Source of the DNA: Candidatus Aminicenantota bacterium
GTDB taxonomy: Bacteria; Acidobacteriota; Aminicenantia; Aminicenantales; Saccharicenantaceae
DNA length: 36,813 nucleotides
NCBI GenBank assembly: GCA_013178315.1
Contig: JABLWX010000017.1
Span: 1-36,813 of the forward strand
Reading direction: 5' to 3'
Shown here in pieces: positions 7,729-17,077 of this stretch. The notes below the pieces were generated by a model that worked only from the letters and a program-made list of their open reading frames with translations, was not told the origin of the DNA and did no database searches. The first letter of the stretch is position 1. Each line of letters begins with the position of its first letter. The translations under genes were made by a program, and so were the position numbers.

Positions 7729-8157
7729 TTACTTCTCCTCAAAAACGAAAACATACTCGGCCATACACTGGTAGTTGTTTGATTCGAGCTGGACATACTC
7801 CGGGCTCTGCTGGCCGATGCACAGGCGGTAGGTCTTGCCGACCTGGAAGCTCAGGCCGGGCTTGGGCTTCATCACCAGGGTGTAGGAGGTTCCGTCGGCC
7901 CTGACCGTTGAGTACCAGCCTTCGGCCACAGGCTCGTCACCGTCCAGTATCAGGTGGTAGAGTTTCTTTTCGGGGAATTTCACCCGTAGAACGAATTCAA
8001 TCTCAGAGGGGGTAGCCCTGACTATGTTGATAAACTCGGGGGGAACGTTCGGGCCGCTGTAGTAATGAAGCTTGGGGTTTTTCTGGTAAGAGAAACAGGA
8101 AGCCAGGAACAGGAGAACCGCAGTCAAACACAGGAAAGCCAGTAATTTTTTCGACAT
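7729..8157 (-). CDS. Small lipoprotein of unknown function
   Basis: 142 residues. The N-terminus MSKKLLAFLCLTAVLLF is followed by the lipobox LASC, so it should be exported and lipid-modified, leaving a mature domain of about 120 residues. The ATG at 8157 is preceded by AAGGAG with 6 nt spacing. The mature part is beta-rich with several Tyr and Lys residues ('VGKTYRLCIGQQSPEYVQLE'); it may be an Ig-like or beta-sandwich fold, but I do not recognise a family. The convergent WD40 gene ends only 53 bases from its stop. Upstream lie about 120 untranslated bases and then repeat copy B. Confidence 0.8.
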   Translation of the reverse strand: MSKKLLAFLCLTAVLLFLASCFSYQKNPKLHYYSGPNVPPEFINIVRATPSEIEFVLRVKFPEKKLYHLILDGDEPVAEGWYSTVRADGTSYTLVMKPKPGLSFQVGKTYRLCIGQQSPEYVQLESNNYQCMAEYVFVFEEK

Positions 8158-8280
8158 CTGTCGCTCCTTATGCCTTTAATCTAAATTAACGGACAGAATT
8201 GCCAGCCCCTGATCCATGCTTATTATCATCCAGAATAGAGACCATATTCAAGGCTGCGAGCTGGCTCAGACAGAGGTTTT

Positions 8281-8388
8281 GGGGACACTTATAAGTGTCC
8301 CCAATTTTTGCTCTCGCAAATAATTTATATTCAGCCAGTTAGCTGCGCCGCTATGGCCAAAAAGGGGACACCTGCAGGTGTCCCCTGT
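8281..8388. repeat. REPIN-like paired hairpins, copy B (also a two-way terminator)
   Basis: Two perfect 22-bp palindromes that both start GGGGACAC and end GTGTCCCC, at 8281-8302 and 8364-8385. The left is followed by AATTTTT (plus-strand terminator form). The right is preceded by AAAAA (minus-strand terminator form). The right palindrome ends 3 nt before the oxidoreductase stop codon: on the minus strand TAA is followed directly by ACAGGGGACACC, the same junction as at copy A (3549-3647). The inner sequences of A and B differ except close to the hairpins, so the ends are what is conserved. Confidence 0.8.
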
Positions 8389-9717
8389 TTAAATGAGGGG
8401 GGTTTTGCCGGGGATGGCCACCTCGAGCGGGGGCAGCTCGCGGAACTCAAAATGCGGTGGCGTCAGGTCCAGCTTGGAAGCATTCATCACCCAGTCCCAG
8501 CTCAGGGCCCGACCGGTGTAGGCGCTCATCCGGCCCATGATGGCGGTCAGGGTGCTCTCGGCCACCTGCCGGCCTTCGTTCAGCGGTTTGCCCGCTTTTA
8601 TGCTGTTTATAAGGTCGATATGTTCCTGGACGTAAGGATTCGGCGATTCCTTTTCCGGCTTGTATGGCCGCGGTCCCCTTATATAGCCATCGGCACTGTC
8701 AGTATAGGCCAGGCCCTTGGTACCGACCACCCGCTCCGAAACATTCTCGGCCGCCCCGGCCGTCTGCCGGCACATGCTCAACACCCGGGCGCCATTCGGG
8801 TACTCATACTCCACGGCAAAATGGTCATAGACGTTACCGAACATCGGGTCGGTCCGGGCCGCCCGCCCACCCATGCCCATGCACTTTACCGGATGGGCAC
8901 CAAAGGCCCAGTTGATGACATCCAGGTTGTGGACGTGCTGCTCAACGATGTGGTCGCCCGAGCACCAGACTGTAAACAGCCAGTTGCGGACCTGCCATTC
9001 CATGTCCGACCACTTTTTGATGATGCGGTCAGCCCAGTTCTGAGCCGCCCGCTCCACCCACAGGGCCCCCATGTTCCAGTAGCACTGGGCAGCCACGATC
9101 TCCCCGATGTCGCCGTTCTGGATGCGCTTCATGATTTCCACGTAGTGGGCCTGGTGACGGCGCTGGGTACCGGCCACGATGGCCAGTCTCTTCTGCCTGG
9201 CCAACTCGGACGAGGCTATTACCGAGCGCACACCGACCGGGTCGACGGCCACCGGTTTTTCCATGAAGACATGCTTTCCCGCTTCAATGGCCGCTTTGAG
9301 ATGAGCCGGCCGGAAAAACGGCGGCGCAGCCAGGATAACCAGGTCGACCCCGGCTTTGACCACCTTTTCGTAGGCATCAAAGCCGCTAAAACAGGTTTCA
9401 GGTGTAACCAGCACCCGTTCGGCCGGAAGTTTCTCCCGCAGCCTCTTCAGGGAATTTTCCACCATGTCCGGGAAAAGGTCGCCCATGGCGGTTATCACCA
9501 CGTCCGGAGAAGCGGCCGCGCAATCCAGGGCGGCCCCGGTTCCCCGGCCACCGCAGCCTATCACCCCGACCCGGATTTTCTCGTTTCCGGAGGCAAACAG
9601 GGCCCCGCTCCCGGAAACCGCGGCCACCACCGCGGCCATGGAAGCGGTCTTGATAAAATCCCTCCGGCTCAGGCCGGTTGTAAGCAGTTCGTTTTCCCGT
9701 TCGTTTTTATCTCTCAT
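8389..9717 (-). CDS. Tat-exported Gfo/Idh/MocA-family oxidoreductase
   Basis: 442 residues. The N-terminus carries a twin-arginine signal (S-R-R-D-F-I-K near residue 17, then an alanine-rich hydrophobic stretch), so it should be exported folded with its cofactor. The mature part opens with the NAD(P)-binding Rossmann motif V-G-V-I-G-C-G-G-R-G. It has the E-K-P motif ('MEKPVAVDP') typical of glucose-fructose-oxidoreductase/inositol-dehydrogenase relatives. The C-terminal half is the alpha/beta substrate domain, with the usual D...H cluster ('EQHVHNLDVINW'). The family oxidises or reduces sugars and glycosides; exact substrate unknown. ATG 9717 follows AGGAGG by 8 nt. The stop is immediately followed by repeat copy B. 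A second Tat-exported sugar-type enzyme lies at 12707-13669. Confidence 0.9.
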   Translation of the reverse strand: MRDKNERENELLTTGLSRRDFIKTASMAAVVAAVSGSGALFASGNEKIRVGVIGCGGRGTGAALDCAAASPDVVITAMGDLFPDMVENSLKRLREKLPAERVLVTPETCFSGFDAYEKVVKAGVDLVILAAPPFFRPAHLKAAIEAGKHVFMEKPVAVDPVGVRSVIASSELARQKRLAIVAGTQRRHQAHYVEIMKRIQNGDIGEIVAAQCYWNMGALWVERAAQNWADRIIKKWSDMEWQVRNWLFTVWCSGDHIVEQHVHNLDVINWAFGAHPVKCMGMGGRAARTDPMFGNVYDHFAVEYEYPNGARVLSMCRQTAGAAENVSERVVGTKGLAYTDSADGYIRGPRPYKPEKESPNPYVQEHIDLINSIKAGKPLNEGRQVAESTLTAIMGRMSAYTGRALSWDWVMNASKLDLTPPHFEFRELPPLEVAIPGKTPLI

Positions 9718-10185
9718 TTAGCTTTCCTCCTCTCTTCTATGCCTCTTTTATCACTTTTACGCGGCCGCTGTCCAGACTAAACCCGCGCTCCGGACAAAAT
9801 CATTTCGCTTGGTCGACCGGAAGCCGGCCGGCCCCGAGTTGATTCAATCCCATCTTCCTGGCTGCCTGGAAAAAACCAATGTTTTTAAGACCGGGTTCGA
9901 CCGGGAATACGGCCACCTCTTAAAATCAACTGGACCCGATGGAGCCTATGAAATTTTGAAGAGAAACAGCGCTCCTGCAAGCAGGCCAGGGTTGAAAAGG
10001 TTTCTGGAATCTATTCTCCGCCGGAATTCCGGAGAATCCTTCTCCGAGTGTGAACAGGCCTGTCCGATCGCCCGTGTTGCGCGCCCGGTCTCAATTTCAA
10101 AACAGGCATGACAAGCCGGGCCTGGCAATCCTCGTTTCCGGACCGGATTGACCGTCAGAATCTAAAGGAACCGTTTGAGAAAAGG
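9718..10185. other. Gene-free gap between oxidoreductase and DUF5916 gene
   Basis: No convincing gene on either strand. A plus-strand frame at 9809-10111 lacks a ribosome-binding site and any recognisable sequence. An inverted repeat ATTCTCCG/CGGAGAAT (10013-10020 and 10030-10037) surrounds a smaller CCGG-AATT-CCGG palindrome. It has no T-run, so it is not a standard terminator. Confidence 0.4.
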
Positions 10186-12429
10186 TCACAGCCGCCAGAG
10201 GTAAGAAACCTTGAAGAAAAAACTTCGCCTGGTCTCCAGGAAGCGCTCGGCCGGGTCGTAAGTCCCCGTTTCCTCGTTCCACTCCAGTTTTTCGTACAGC
10301 GAACCGTAGCCGATGTGAACCACGGTTCCGGGTATGTAGGTAAAAGAGGCCAGGAGGTCGGTCATAAGCTGCCGCCTGAAACTGTTGTACTCAAATATGG
10401 CCCTGAAGAATAGATACCTGTTGAACTGGTAGGTATTTTCACTGCGAAGGATGGTGTATTCATATTCCTTAAGGCCGTCACTCGAGCGGTAGAAGTCGGA
10501 ATAAGTCAGGCTCAGGCCGAAGCGAATTTTTTCGGCCGGGAGATAGGTCAGGCCGAACAGGGCGTCACTCCCGCGCCCCTGGTAAGGTGAGGCCAGGTAG
10601 CGGATTTTCAGGCCATAATTATAGCGGGCGGTTACCTGGAGCGACTTGGTGAACTGGCTGCTGGCCACCAGCCTCAGCCCGCTCCGTCCGAACCTCTGGT
10701 CCAGGAAAACCTCGGTCTGGTACCTGGCCCCGGCCATCAGGACGGTGCTCCGGGGCAGGTTCAGCCTGAGGTCAAAGGACTCGTAGGTTTCATACAGGCC
10801 CGAGAACTTGTCCCTGATGTTGATGCTGTGAAACAACAAATCCAGCCTCAGGAAAAGCTTCGATTTCGGGTAGAACATTGGCATGTAGCCGACCTTGAGC
10901 CGGGTGAGACCGTTCCGGGTCAGGTAGCCGGTTTCGGTCTGGAAATCTTTTCCGAGGTCGTGGAGGGAAGCTTGGAAAACCCTGTCTCGGGTCTGATAGC
11001 TAAACTGAACTCCGAGGGCCTGGCCGCCCGTCCGGTCAACTTCACCGCTGACCCTGGTCCCGGAATACAGGGCGTGAAAAGCCAGGTAGCTGGAAGGACT
11101 CAAGCGGAAGTGCCCATCCAGCCCGCCCACGGCATTATACCCGGAGCCCTCGAACCTGCCTGTCCAGAGGCCGCCGATAAAACTATCATCCCTGAGGGCG
11201 TGCTTGTACCTCACTATGGAGAAGTGGGCATATTCCGTCCCCGCCTCCGGGGCCAGCTCGTCCATGGCATAAAGAGCGGCCAGAGTATCCCTGGGGGCCA
11301 CCTTGCCTATCAGCTTGAAGCCCAGGAAGGGGTCGATGATATTCCTGGTATGGACGGCCGCTTCCAGGGGAGTCCCGGTTTCAGTCGCAGCCAGGGTAAA
11401 TTTCTCCCGACCCTCCAGGAAAAATGGCCTCTTCTCCGGGTAATACAGCGCGTACCTGAGGTTGAAGTCAACCTGTCCGGCATCAGATTCAACCTGGCTG
11501 AAATCGGGGTTGATGGTGGCATCCATGATCAACTGCGAGGTCAATCCGTACTTGGCAGTCAGGCCGACAGCAGGTTCTGCCTTTTGCCGGACCAGCTCCC
11601 CCTCCTCGGCCAGGCTGTTTTGACCGTAGGTGACGGCAGGAAGTACTTCTAACAGGGTGTAATGCTTGATATCCCTGAAAATCAGGGGACGGGTGGTGGT
11701 CAGGAAATCAAGGCCCCGGTCCGGGTCCAGCGGCGGAAAAGTCCCCGACTGTGAGTAACGACTTAAGTTTCTTTCAAAGATGATGCCCATCTGAACGGGT
11801 TCCTTATGACGGTAGCGAATGCTCTTGAAAGGTATTCTGACTTCTATGGTGTAGCCCTGGTTGTCGATTCGCCCGGCCGAATACCAGACCACATCGACCG
11901 TGTAGTCTTCCTGGCCCTCTTCGTAGCGGGAGTCAGCCTGGATTCCCAGTGGGTTGACTTAGAAAGCATACAGGGATTGCTGGTCATAGAATGTATCTAT
12001 GTTAAGGCAGACCCAGTCGTCCTGGATGATGTTGTCGCGCGAAGTCACCGAGGCCTTAATCCGGGAAGGTTCACTGTCAAAACAACGAAAGGCAAAGTAC
12101 ATGTTTTCCTGGTCGTAGGCATAGTAGACCACGGTTCGCTCGGACATTTCTTTCCCGTAATCGGGACGCCAGGTAAGGAAACCGTTTTCGCTGTTAGCCT
12201 GGGCCCAGACCTGGTCGTCGAGCCGGCCGTCAATCACCGGAGGAGTGCTGGTGCGATAGGGCTCGAGCGGGGGCAGCTTGTTAGCGGCACCGGCCATGAC
12301 CGGTTTAACCAGGAGCGTCACCCAGAGAAATATCAGCAGGGCGAATCTGAAGTCCCGGCGTTTCCTGGAACCCGCAAATTCTCTTCGCCTTTCCAATATC
12401 AATTTTCCATTCATCGTCTGATAAGACAT
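10186..12429 (-). pseudogene. DUF5916 exported protein (CBM9-like domain plus beta-barrel), interrupted by one in-frame TAA
   Basis: One reading frame covers 10186-12429, broken only by TAA at 11961-11959. Before the stop: a signal/membrane stretch (about residues 30-46), then 'PPVIDGRLDDQVWAQA', the mark of the CBM9-like N-terminal domain of DUF5916 proteins, ending 'DQQSLYAF'. After the stop the frame resumes with 'VNPLGIQ' and 'VRIPFKSIRY', exactly the continuation expected in this family. It then runs through a long region of alternating beta strands ending FFFKVSYLWRL, like an outer-membrane barrel. Without the stop it would be about 747 residues. The start ATG 12429 has AAGGA upstream; a GTG at 12459 is an alternative. 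A single base change or a sequencing error would explain the TAA. Confidence 0.85.
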
Positions 12430-12592
12430 GTTTATCCTTGGCTGAGCATTTCGCTTCACGGACCTGTCATTATAACCTACAGCAATCCAAACACATAACG
12501 AGAAACGATTGAATAACGAGCTCTGAATAAAACCTGGTTCACTGCGCCACCGGGAAAAAAAGCATCTTGGCCCGCCTGGAGCCCATTAACAA

Positions 12593-12618
12593 AAAAGCGC
12601 TTAAGCAAAAGCTTAAGC
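12593..12618 (-). terminator. Second intrinsic terminator behind the sugar isomerase gene
   Basis: Two copies of the palindrome GCTTAAGC (12599-12606, 12611-12618) separated by AAAA form an 8-bp hairpin with a four-base loop. On the minus strand this is followed by GC and six T. It sits 74 bases beyond the terminator at 12668-12695 and may act as a backup before the DUF5916 gene. Confidence 0.5.
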
Positions 12619-12667
12619 AAAAAATTTGGCTCTTCTCCGGCAAGTCAAACATGTCAGGCTTCGCTTC

Positions 12668-12695
12668 AAAAAAGCCCGGAAGAAAAACGCGGGCT
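12668..12695 (-). terminator. Intrinsic terminator of the sugar isomerase/epimerase gene
   Basis: On the minus strand, AGCCCG and CGGGCT (12695-12690 and 12678-12673) form a GC-rich stem with an 11-base loop, followed at once by a T-run (12673-12668). It begins 12 bases after the stop codon of the gene at 12707-13669. Confidence 0.75.
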
Positions 12696-12706
12696 GAAGG
12701 GTCCTG

Positions 12707-13669
12707 TCAGGCGAAAGAATCTGCTTCCCGGTAGGCCTGGATAACCGCCAGTTCGCCTTCCTTTCCGGGCTTACTCTTGCCGTGTTCCATGCAGAGCACG
12801 CCCCGGTACCCCTTCTGAGAGAGGTACTTAAAGATATTCTTGAAATTCAGCTCGCCCGTACCCGGTTCCTTGCGGCCCGGGGTGTCACCCAGGTGGAACG
12901 AAGCAATTTCCTCCCAGCAGGCCTCGATGTTGGGGATGATGTTGCCCTCGGTTATCTGCTGGTGGTAGATGTCATCGAGGATTTTCACCGATGGACTCCC
13001 CACGGCCTTGCAGATCTGGTAAGCCTGGGACATTTTGGTCAGGAAAAGACCCGGATGGTCCTTGGGGTTGAGCGGCTCCAGGACGATAACCACTCCCTCC
13101 GGTTCGCAGATTCCGGCGCACCATTTAAGGTTCTCGATGACGTTGGCCGTCTGGTAATCCCAGTCCATCCGCTGGTTGTAACGACCCGGCACCATCAGGG
13201 CCAGCTTGACGCCCGTCCTCTTTGAAGTTTCGATGGCCGTCTTGAGCTTCGCCTTTAGCATCTCGCGAACTGACTCATCCCTGAGCACAAAAGATTCCAC
13301 GGAAAAATCGGCGTAGGCCACGAAGGGTCCTGTTTCCAGGCCGAGTTTGGCCGCCTGGCCGGCGATGGCTTCCTGAAGCACCGGCGGACGACCGGGAAGT
13401 CCGTTGTCAAAAATCGCCCGGAAGCCCTGGTCGGCGATAAACTTCATCTGGTCCAGCGGGTCCTTGCCAGCCGAAGCTTCAAACATCCCGAACGGCGGCG
13501 CATACTTGAGCTTGAAGGTCCCTGCCGCAGGCTGGGCCGTGGACGTCTTTTTCGAGAGAAGCTGCGGTCCGGCCAGGAGCGAAGCCGCAGCCCCGGAAGC
13601 CAGAAAGGCCCCCGAGAGACCGGCCGTTCTCAAAAATTCCCGCCTTGATTGTTTTTTCATATCGGTCAT
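12707..13669 (-). CDS. Tat-exported sugar phosphate isomerase/epimerase-like TIM-barrel protein
   Basis: 320 residues. The N-terminus has a twin-arginine signal (S-R-R-E-F-L-R near residue 8 and an Ala/Gly/Leu-rich stretch). The mature protein is an AP-endonuclease-2/xylose-isomerase-like TIM barrel close to hydroxypyruvate isomerase. It has metal-ligand candidates in 'VIVLEPLNPKDHPG' (Glu), 'VKILDDIYHQQ' (Asp, His), 'IASFHLGDTPGR' (His, Asp) and 'VLCMEHG' (Glu). It probably isomerises or epimerises a sugar or keto acid outside the cytoplasm. AGGAG lies 8 nt before ATG 13669. Two tandem terminators follow. With the Gfo/Idh/MocA enzyme at 8389 it resembles exported oxidoreductase/isomerase pairs that act on glycosides; that link is inference. 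Confidence 0.85.
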   Translation of the reverse strand: MTDMKKQSRREFLRTAGLSGAFLASGAAASLLAGPQLLSKKTSTAQPAAGTFKLKYAPPFGMFEASAGKDPLDQMKFIADQGFRAIFDNGLPGRPPVLQEAIAGQAAKLGLETGPFVAYADFSVESFVLRDESVREMLKAKLKTAIETSKRTGVKLALMVPGRYNQRMDWDYQTANVIENLKWCAGICEPEGVVIVLEPLNPKDHPGLFLTKMSQAYQICKAVGSPSVKILDDIYHQQITEGNIIPNIEACWEEIASFHLGDTPGRKEPGTGELNFKNIFKYLSQKGYRGVLCMEHGKSKPGKEGELAVIQAYREADSFA

Positions 13670-14134
13670 ACTTCACTCTCCTCAGATCTCTTTTTAATTA
13701 AAAACCATAGATTCTTGCCGCGTATATGTACGCCGGGGATGATAAAGGGAAAGAATAATAATAAGAATAGGGACAATAAAAAAAGCTAACAAAAAAGCTC
13801 GTCCCCGGCCTCGGAAAAGAGAAAATATCCATGATCGCGGTTATTTTACGAAAATTGCCGGTCTTTGTTAATTGAATTGTGCGGGCCCGGTGCAGGCAAA
13901 ACTATTTCCCCACCTTTAGGAAAAAACAGTGCTTCGGCGAAATCCCGTGAAAAATTCGCCTGACCACAGGGCAGCCCTCGCCTCCGTGATTAGGCTAAGG
14001 TTATTGGGCAATTATGAAAGAAGGGCCAAATCAACAAGAGCAAATTAAGACCAAAACCTTTAATGAATTCCGCCCTGTTTTACGGCCAGAATTGGGGAAT
14101 GAGTATTGTGTCCCCCTTTTCCAAGGGCCGGAGC
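13670..14134. other. Gene-free gap between sugar isomerase and ACR3 genes
   Basis: No gene is supported. The left half is AT-rich with A-runs. The right end carries the GGGGACAC-type repeat at 14091-14122. I see no clear promoter for the minus-strand gene starting at 13669. Confidence 0.4.
14091..14122 (-). repeat. GGGGGACACARTACTCATT repeat, copy 1
   Basis: The 19-base core AATGAGTATTGTGTCCCCC (14098-14116) recurs with one change at 17310-17328. Here it is flanked by GGGG on the left (14094-14097), giving a degenerate inverted repeat. It shares GGGGACAC (read on the minus strand) with paired-hairpin elements A and B. It lies 18 bases after the stop codon of the ACR3 gene, again just behind a minus-strand gene. 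Confidence 0.55.
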
Positions 14135-15196
14135 TCAGCTGGTCGGGACCGGGGCGAATTTCTGCCGTAGCCGCAGGGCCACGTTGACCAGGATGATCAG
14201 CACCGGTACTTCCAGCATCGGGCCGATGACCGTGGCGAAGGCCTGGTTGGAGCCGATGCCGAAGATGGCCACGGCCACGGCAATGGCCAGTTCAAAGTCG
14301 TTGCTGGCCGCGGTAAAGGCCACGGCCGTGGTCTTCTCGTAACCGGCTCCCATGCGCCCGACCAGAATGAACGAAGCAAACCACATCAGGAAGAAGTAGA
14401 TGACCAGGGGCACGGCAATCAGCAGCACGTCCTGCGGACGCCTGATTATGTATTCGCCCTTCATCGAGAACATGACCACGATGGTAAAGAGCAGCGCGCC
14501 CATGGTCAGGGGGCTGATGCGCGGGACGAAAACGTTTTCAAACCACTCCCGGCCCTTCAGCTTAATAAGGCCAAAGTGCGAGACTAGGCCGGCCACGAAG
14601 GGTATGCCCAGGTAGATGAAGACCGTCCTGGCCGACTCCCAGATGGAGATGTGGGCATTGACCCCGGAAACCAGGTTGAGCTTGTTCAGGGCCAGGGTGA
14701 TGAAGAGGTAAATGTAAACGGCGTAAAACAGCACCTGGAAGATGGCGTTAAAGGCCACCAGGCCGACGGCCAGCTCCCGGTCCCCGCCGGCCAGCTCGTT
14801 CCAGACCAGGACCATGGCGATGCAGCGGGCCAGGCCGACCAGGATCACCCCGATCATGTACTCGGGATAGTTACGCAAAAAGAGCACGGCCAGCCCGAAC
14901 ATGACCAGCGGCCCGACGATCCAGTTAAGGAGAAGGGAGGTGGCCAGCAGTTTTTTATTCTTGAAAACCCGGCCCATCTCCTCGTACTTAACTTTAGTCA
15001 GCGGCGGGTACATCATCAGAATCAGGCCGATGGCAATGGGCAAGGAAGTGGCTCCAACCTGGAGGCTGGAGATAAAGTGGGTAAATTTCGGGCTGAAATA
15101 ACCGATAAAAATTCCCAGCCCCATGGCCAGGAAGATCCACAGCGTCAAAAACCTTTCCACGAATGAAAGCGACTTGATTTGGTTGGTACCGCTCAC
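14135..15196 (-). CDS. acr3: ACR3-family arsenite efflux transporter
   Basis: 353 residues with about ten membrane helices. It belongs to the bile/arsenite/riboflavin transporter superfamily and matches ACR3, which exports As(III). The diagnostic helix 4 segment '[21 protein letters not shown]' (split here) carries the conserved Cys (about residue 125), and the helix 9 part '[20 protein letters not shown]' is also typical. The start is GTG 15196, because AAGGAG stands 8 nt upstream; an earlier in-frame start would add 18 unrelated residues and overrun that site. It is the last gene of the minus-strand set permease (17000) - CPKC protein (15602) - ACR3, probably derepressed by ArsR. Confidence in the family is high. 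Confidence 0.92.
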   Translation of the reverse strand: MSGTNQIKSLSFVERFLTLWIFLAMGLGIFIGYFSPKFTHFISSLQVGATSLPIAIGLILMMYPPLTKVKYEEMGRVFKNKKLLATSLLLNWIVGPLVMFGLAVLFLRNYPEYMIGVILVGLARCIAMVLVWNELAGGDRELAVGLVAFNAIFQVLFYAVYIYLFITLALNKLNLVSGVNAHISIWESARTVFIYLGIPFVAGLVSHFGLIKLKGREWFENVFVPRISPLTMGALLFTIVVMFSMKGEYIIRRPQDVLLIAVPLVIYFFLMWFASFILVGRMGAGYEKTTAVAFTAASNDFELAIAVAVAIFGIGSNQAFATVIGPMLEVPVLIILVNVALRLRQKFAPVPTS

Positions 15197-15365
15197 CTTA
15201 TAACTCCTTTTGGGCTTGATTGGTAATCTTTCTCCATTCAGGGCCCGCAACCAGCTGGAAGCCTGAACTACACGGCCAGCCTAAAATCACGGAACGGGTC
15301 CGGCCTCCAACTGATTCTCAGGGGTCAGCCAGAGAATCGGCAGGCGACATGTTCCCGGAGAAACC

Positions 15366-15602
15366 TCACTTATTTCCAAGCCACTTCATGATGTCTTCAA
15401 CCGACGGCAGCTGCCCCTGGGACACAACCTGGCCGTCAATGACCAGGGCCGGGGTACTGAAGACACCGTAGGACATGATCTGCTTCAGGTCAGAGACCTT
15501 GTCCACGCTGGCTTCCAGCTTCAGGCGCTCGAGGGCATTCTTGACCCGGCGTTCCAGCTCAAAACACTTGGGGCAGCCCATCCCCAGGACTCTAATTTCC
15601 AT
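15366..15602 (-). CDS. Thioredoxin-like mini-protein with CPKC motif (redox-active disulfide protein 2 family)
   Basis: 78 residues, within the normal length of the TM0996/MTH895 group of glutaredoxin-like proteins. The fold begins 'MEIRVLGMGCPKC', placing the redox Cys pair at residues 10 and 13, and later shows the cis-proline context 'VFSTPALVIDG'. Members sit beside CSC-motif permeases and arsenic genes in many genomes, where a role in delivering or reducing thiol-bound metalloid is suspected but not proven. AGGGAGG lies about 7 nt before ATG 15602. It lies between the permease (222 bases upstream) and ACR3 (169 bases downstream). An AAATTTG-G-CAAATTT palindrome at 15646-15660 stands upstream, perhaps a further control site. 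Confidence 0.85.
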   Translation of the reverse strand: MEIRVLGMGCPKCFELERRVKNALERLKLEASVDKVSDLKQIMSYGVFSTPALVIDGQVVSQGQLPSVEDIMKWLGNK

Positions 15603-15824
15603 GGTTCAATCCTCCCTGTTTTGTTCCGGTGATAATGTCAACTTCAAATTTGGCAAATTTTCTTTTTTGAACTTGTATTGGTTTCATTATTTTATATTCA
15701 ATCGTTTTTATCTTTTTTTTCCCAATCTTTTGACAGGACGGCTTTCCACTATCCAAATAAAAGCTTCACTCTCTCCGCTCTTTCGAGTCCTCATTAAGAG
15801 GCGAACTCCCTCTATTCTCAATTC

Positions 15825-17000
15825 TCAACCTACCAGCCAGCCGAAGAAAAGACCGGTCAGCGTGGCCATGATTATTACCAGGAAAAGATAAACCAGCGTC
15901 TTTTTTGTTCCCATGATGCTCCTGATGACCAGGAGGCTCGGCAGCGACACCGCCGGGCCGGCCAGCAGCAGGGCCAGGGCCGGTCCCTGTCCCATGCCTG
16001 AACCCAGCAGCCCCTGGAGAATCGGAACTTCAGTCAGGGTGGCAAAATACATCAGGGCCCCGGCCACCGAAGCAAAAAGGTTGGCCCACAGGCTGTTTCC
16101 ACCTACCAGCTGTGATATCCAGCGGGATGGTATCAGACCTTCATGGCCCGGACGACCGAGCAGGAATCCAGCCAGGAGCACGCCGGCAAAAAGCAATGGC
16201 AAAATCTGCTTGGCCAGAATCCAGGTCGACATGGTCCATTCTCTAAGCTCTTCCCGCCTGAACCACTTCCATAGAACAAAAACAAGAGAAAGGCCAAGGG
16301 CTGCGCTGAGGTACCATTTCAGCCGGAAGACAAGATGCCAGAAAGGAACCGAACTCCCCCCGCCACTCCAGTTCATGAACACCAGTAAGCCGACCATGAT
16401 GGCAAAGTAGATTATATTTTGAGCCGGCGTTCTCTTTTCTTCTCCTGCGTTAACCACAAAATTATTCTCTTCCTGTCGCTTCTGTTCTTCTTTCCTGAAG
16501 ATTAAGGCCATCAACAGGCCAATAACCACCGAGAACAGGATGGCTCCCACGGCCCTGGCCAGGCCAAGTTTCCAGCCCAGGATCTTGGCCGTAAGGATGA
16601 TGGCCAGGACGTTTATGGCCGGCCCGGAATAGAGAAAGGCTACCGCAGGACCGAGTCCGGCACCGCGGCTATAGATGCCGGCAAACAGGGGCAGGATGGT
16701 GCAGGAACAAACGGCCATGATGGCCCCGGAAGTGGAAGCCACGGCATAAGCCACGACTTTCCTGGCCTTAGCTCCCAGATACTTTATCACCGCGTCCCGG
16801 GAGACAAAGACCGAAATAGCCCCGGCTATGAACAGGGCCGGGACCAGGCAGAGAAGAACATGCTGCCGGGCATATTCCTGGAGCATCAGGAAAGATTCCA
16901 GGAGGGAGTTTTGCACCCTTAACTGACCAAACGGGATAAAGAAAGCAGCCAGGAAAACGGCCAGAAAGAGAATTAGAATCTTTCTATCATTGCTTATCAT
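15825..17000 (-). CDS. CSC-motif permease (ArsP/DUF318 family)
   Basis: 391 residues with two sets of about four to five membrane helices separated by a charged loop ('FRKEEQKRQEEN'). The family mark 'AVCSCTILPLFAGIYSRG' with the Cys-Ser-Cys at 98-100 is present, followed by 'FLYSGPAINVLAI' and, in the second half, 'TEVPILQGLLGSGMG'. The DUF318 permease family includes ArsP, which exports trivalent organoarsenicals such as methylarsenite; other members are uncharacterised. The promoter at 17078-17121 contains an ArsR-type operator over the -10 box, which strongly supports metalloid-responsive expression. First gene of the permease-CPKC-ACR3 cluster. Substrate (organic versus inorganic As, or another soft metal) cannot be settled. 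Confidence 0.85.
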   Translation of the reverse strand: MISNDRKILILFLAVFLAAFFIPFGQLRVQNSLLESFLMLQEYARQHVLLCLVPALFIAGAISVFVSRDAVIKYLGAKARKVVAYAVASTSGAIMAVCSCTILPLFAGIYSRGAGLGPAVAFLYSGPAINVLAIILTAKILGWKLGLARAVGAILFSVVIGLLMALIFRKEEQKRQEENNFVVNAGEEKRTPAQNIIYFAIMVGLLVFMNWSGGGSSVPFWHLVFRLKWYLSAALGLSLVFVLWKWFRREELREWTMSTWILAKQILPLLFAGVLLAGFLLGRPGHEGLIPSRWISQLVGGNSLWANLFASVAGALMYFATLTEVPILQGLLGSGMGQGPALALLLAGPAVSLPSLLVIRSIMGTKKTLVYLFLVIIMATLTGLFFGWLVG

Positions 17001-17077
17001 AAATGCTTCGCTCCCGGGCCCGGCTTCGCTCCTGGACTGGCAGCAATCAGAGCTTAACCGGAACCGACTTCAAATTA

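Noticed and set aside
8308..9780. Long plus-strand frame opposite the Gfo/Idh/MocA gene
   Set aside because: It is antisense to a clearly recognisable enzyme, with His/Gly/Pro-rich composition typical of a shadow frame in GC-rich DNA.
10013..10037. ATTCTCCG/CGGAGAAT inverted repeat as a terminator
   Set aside because: No T-run on either strand, and it is more than 140 bases past the DUF5916 stop on the minus strand.
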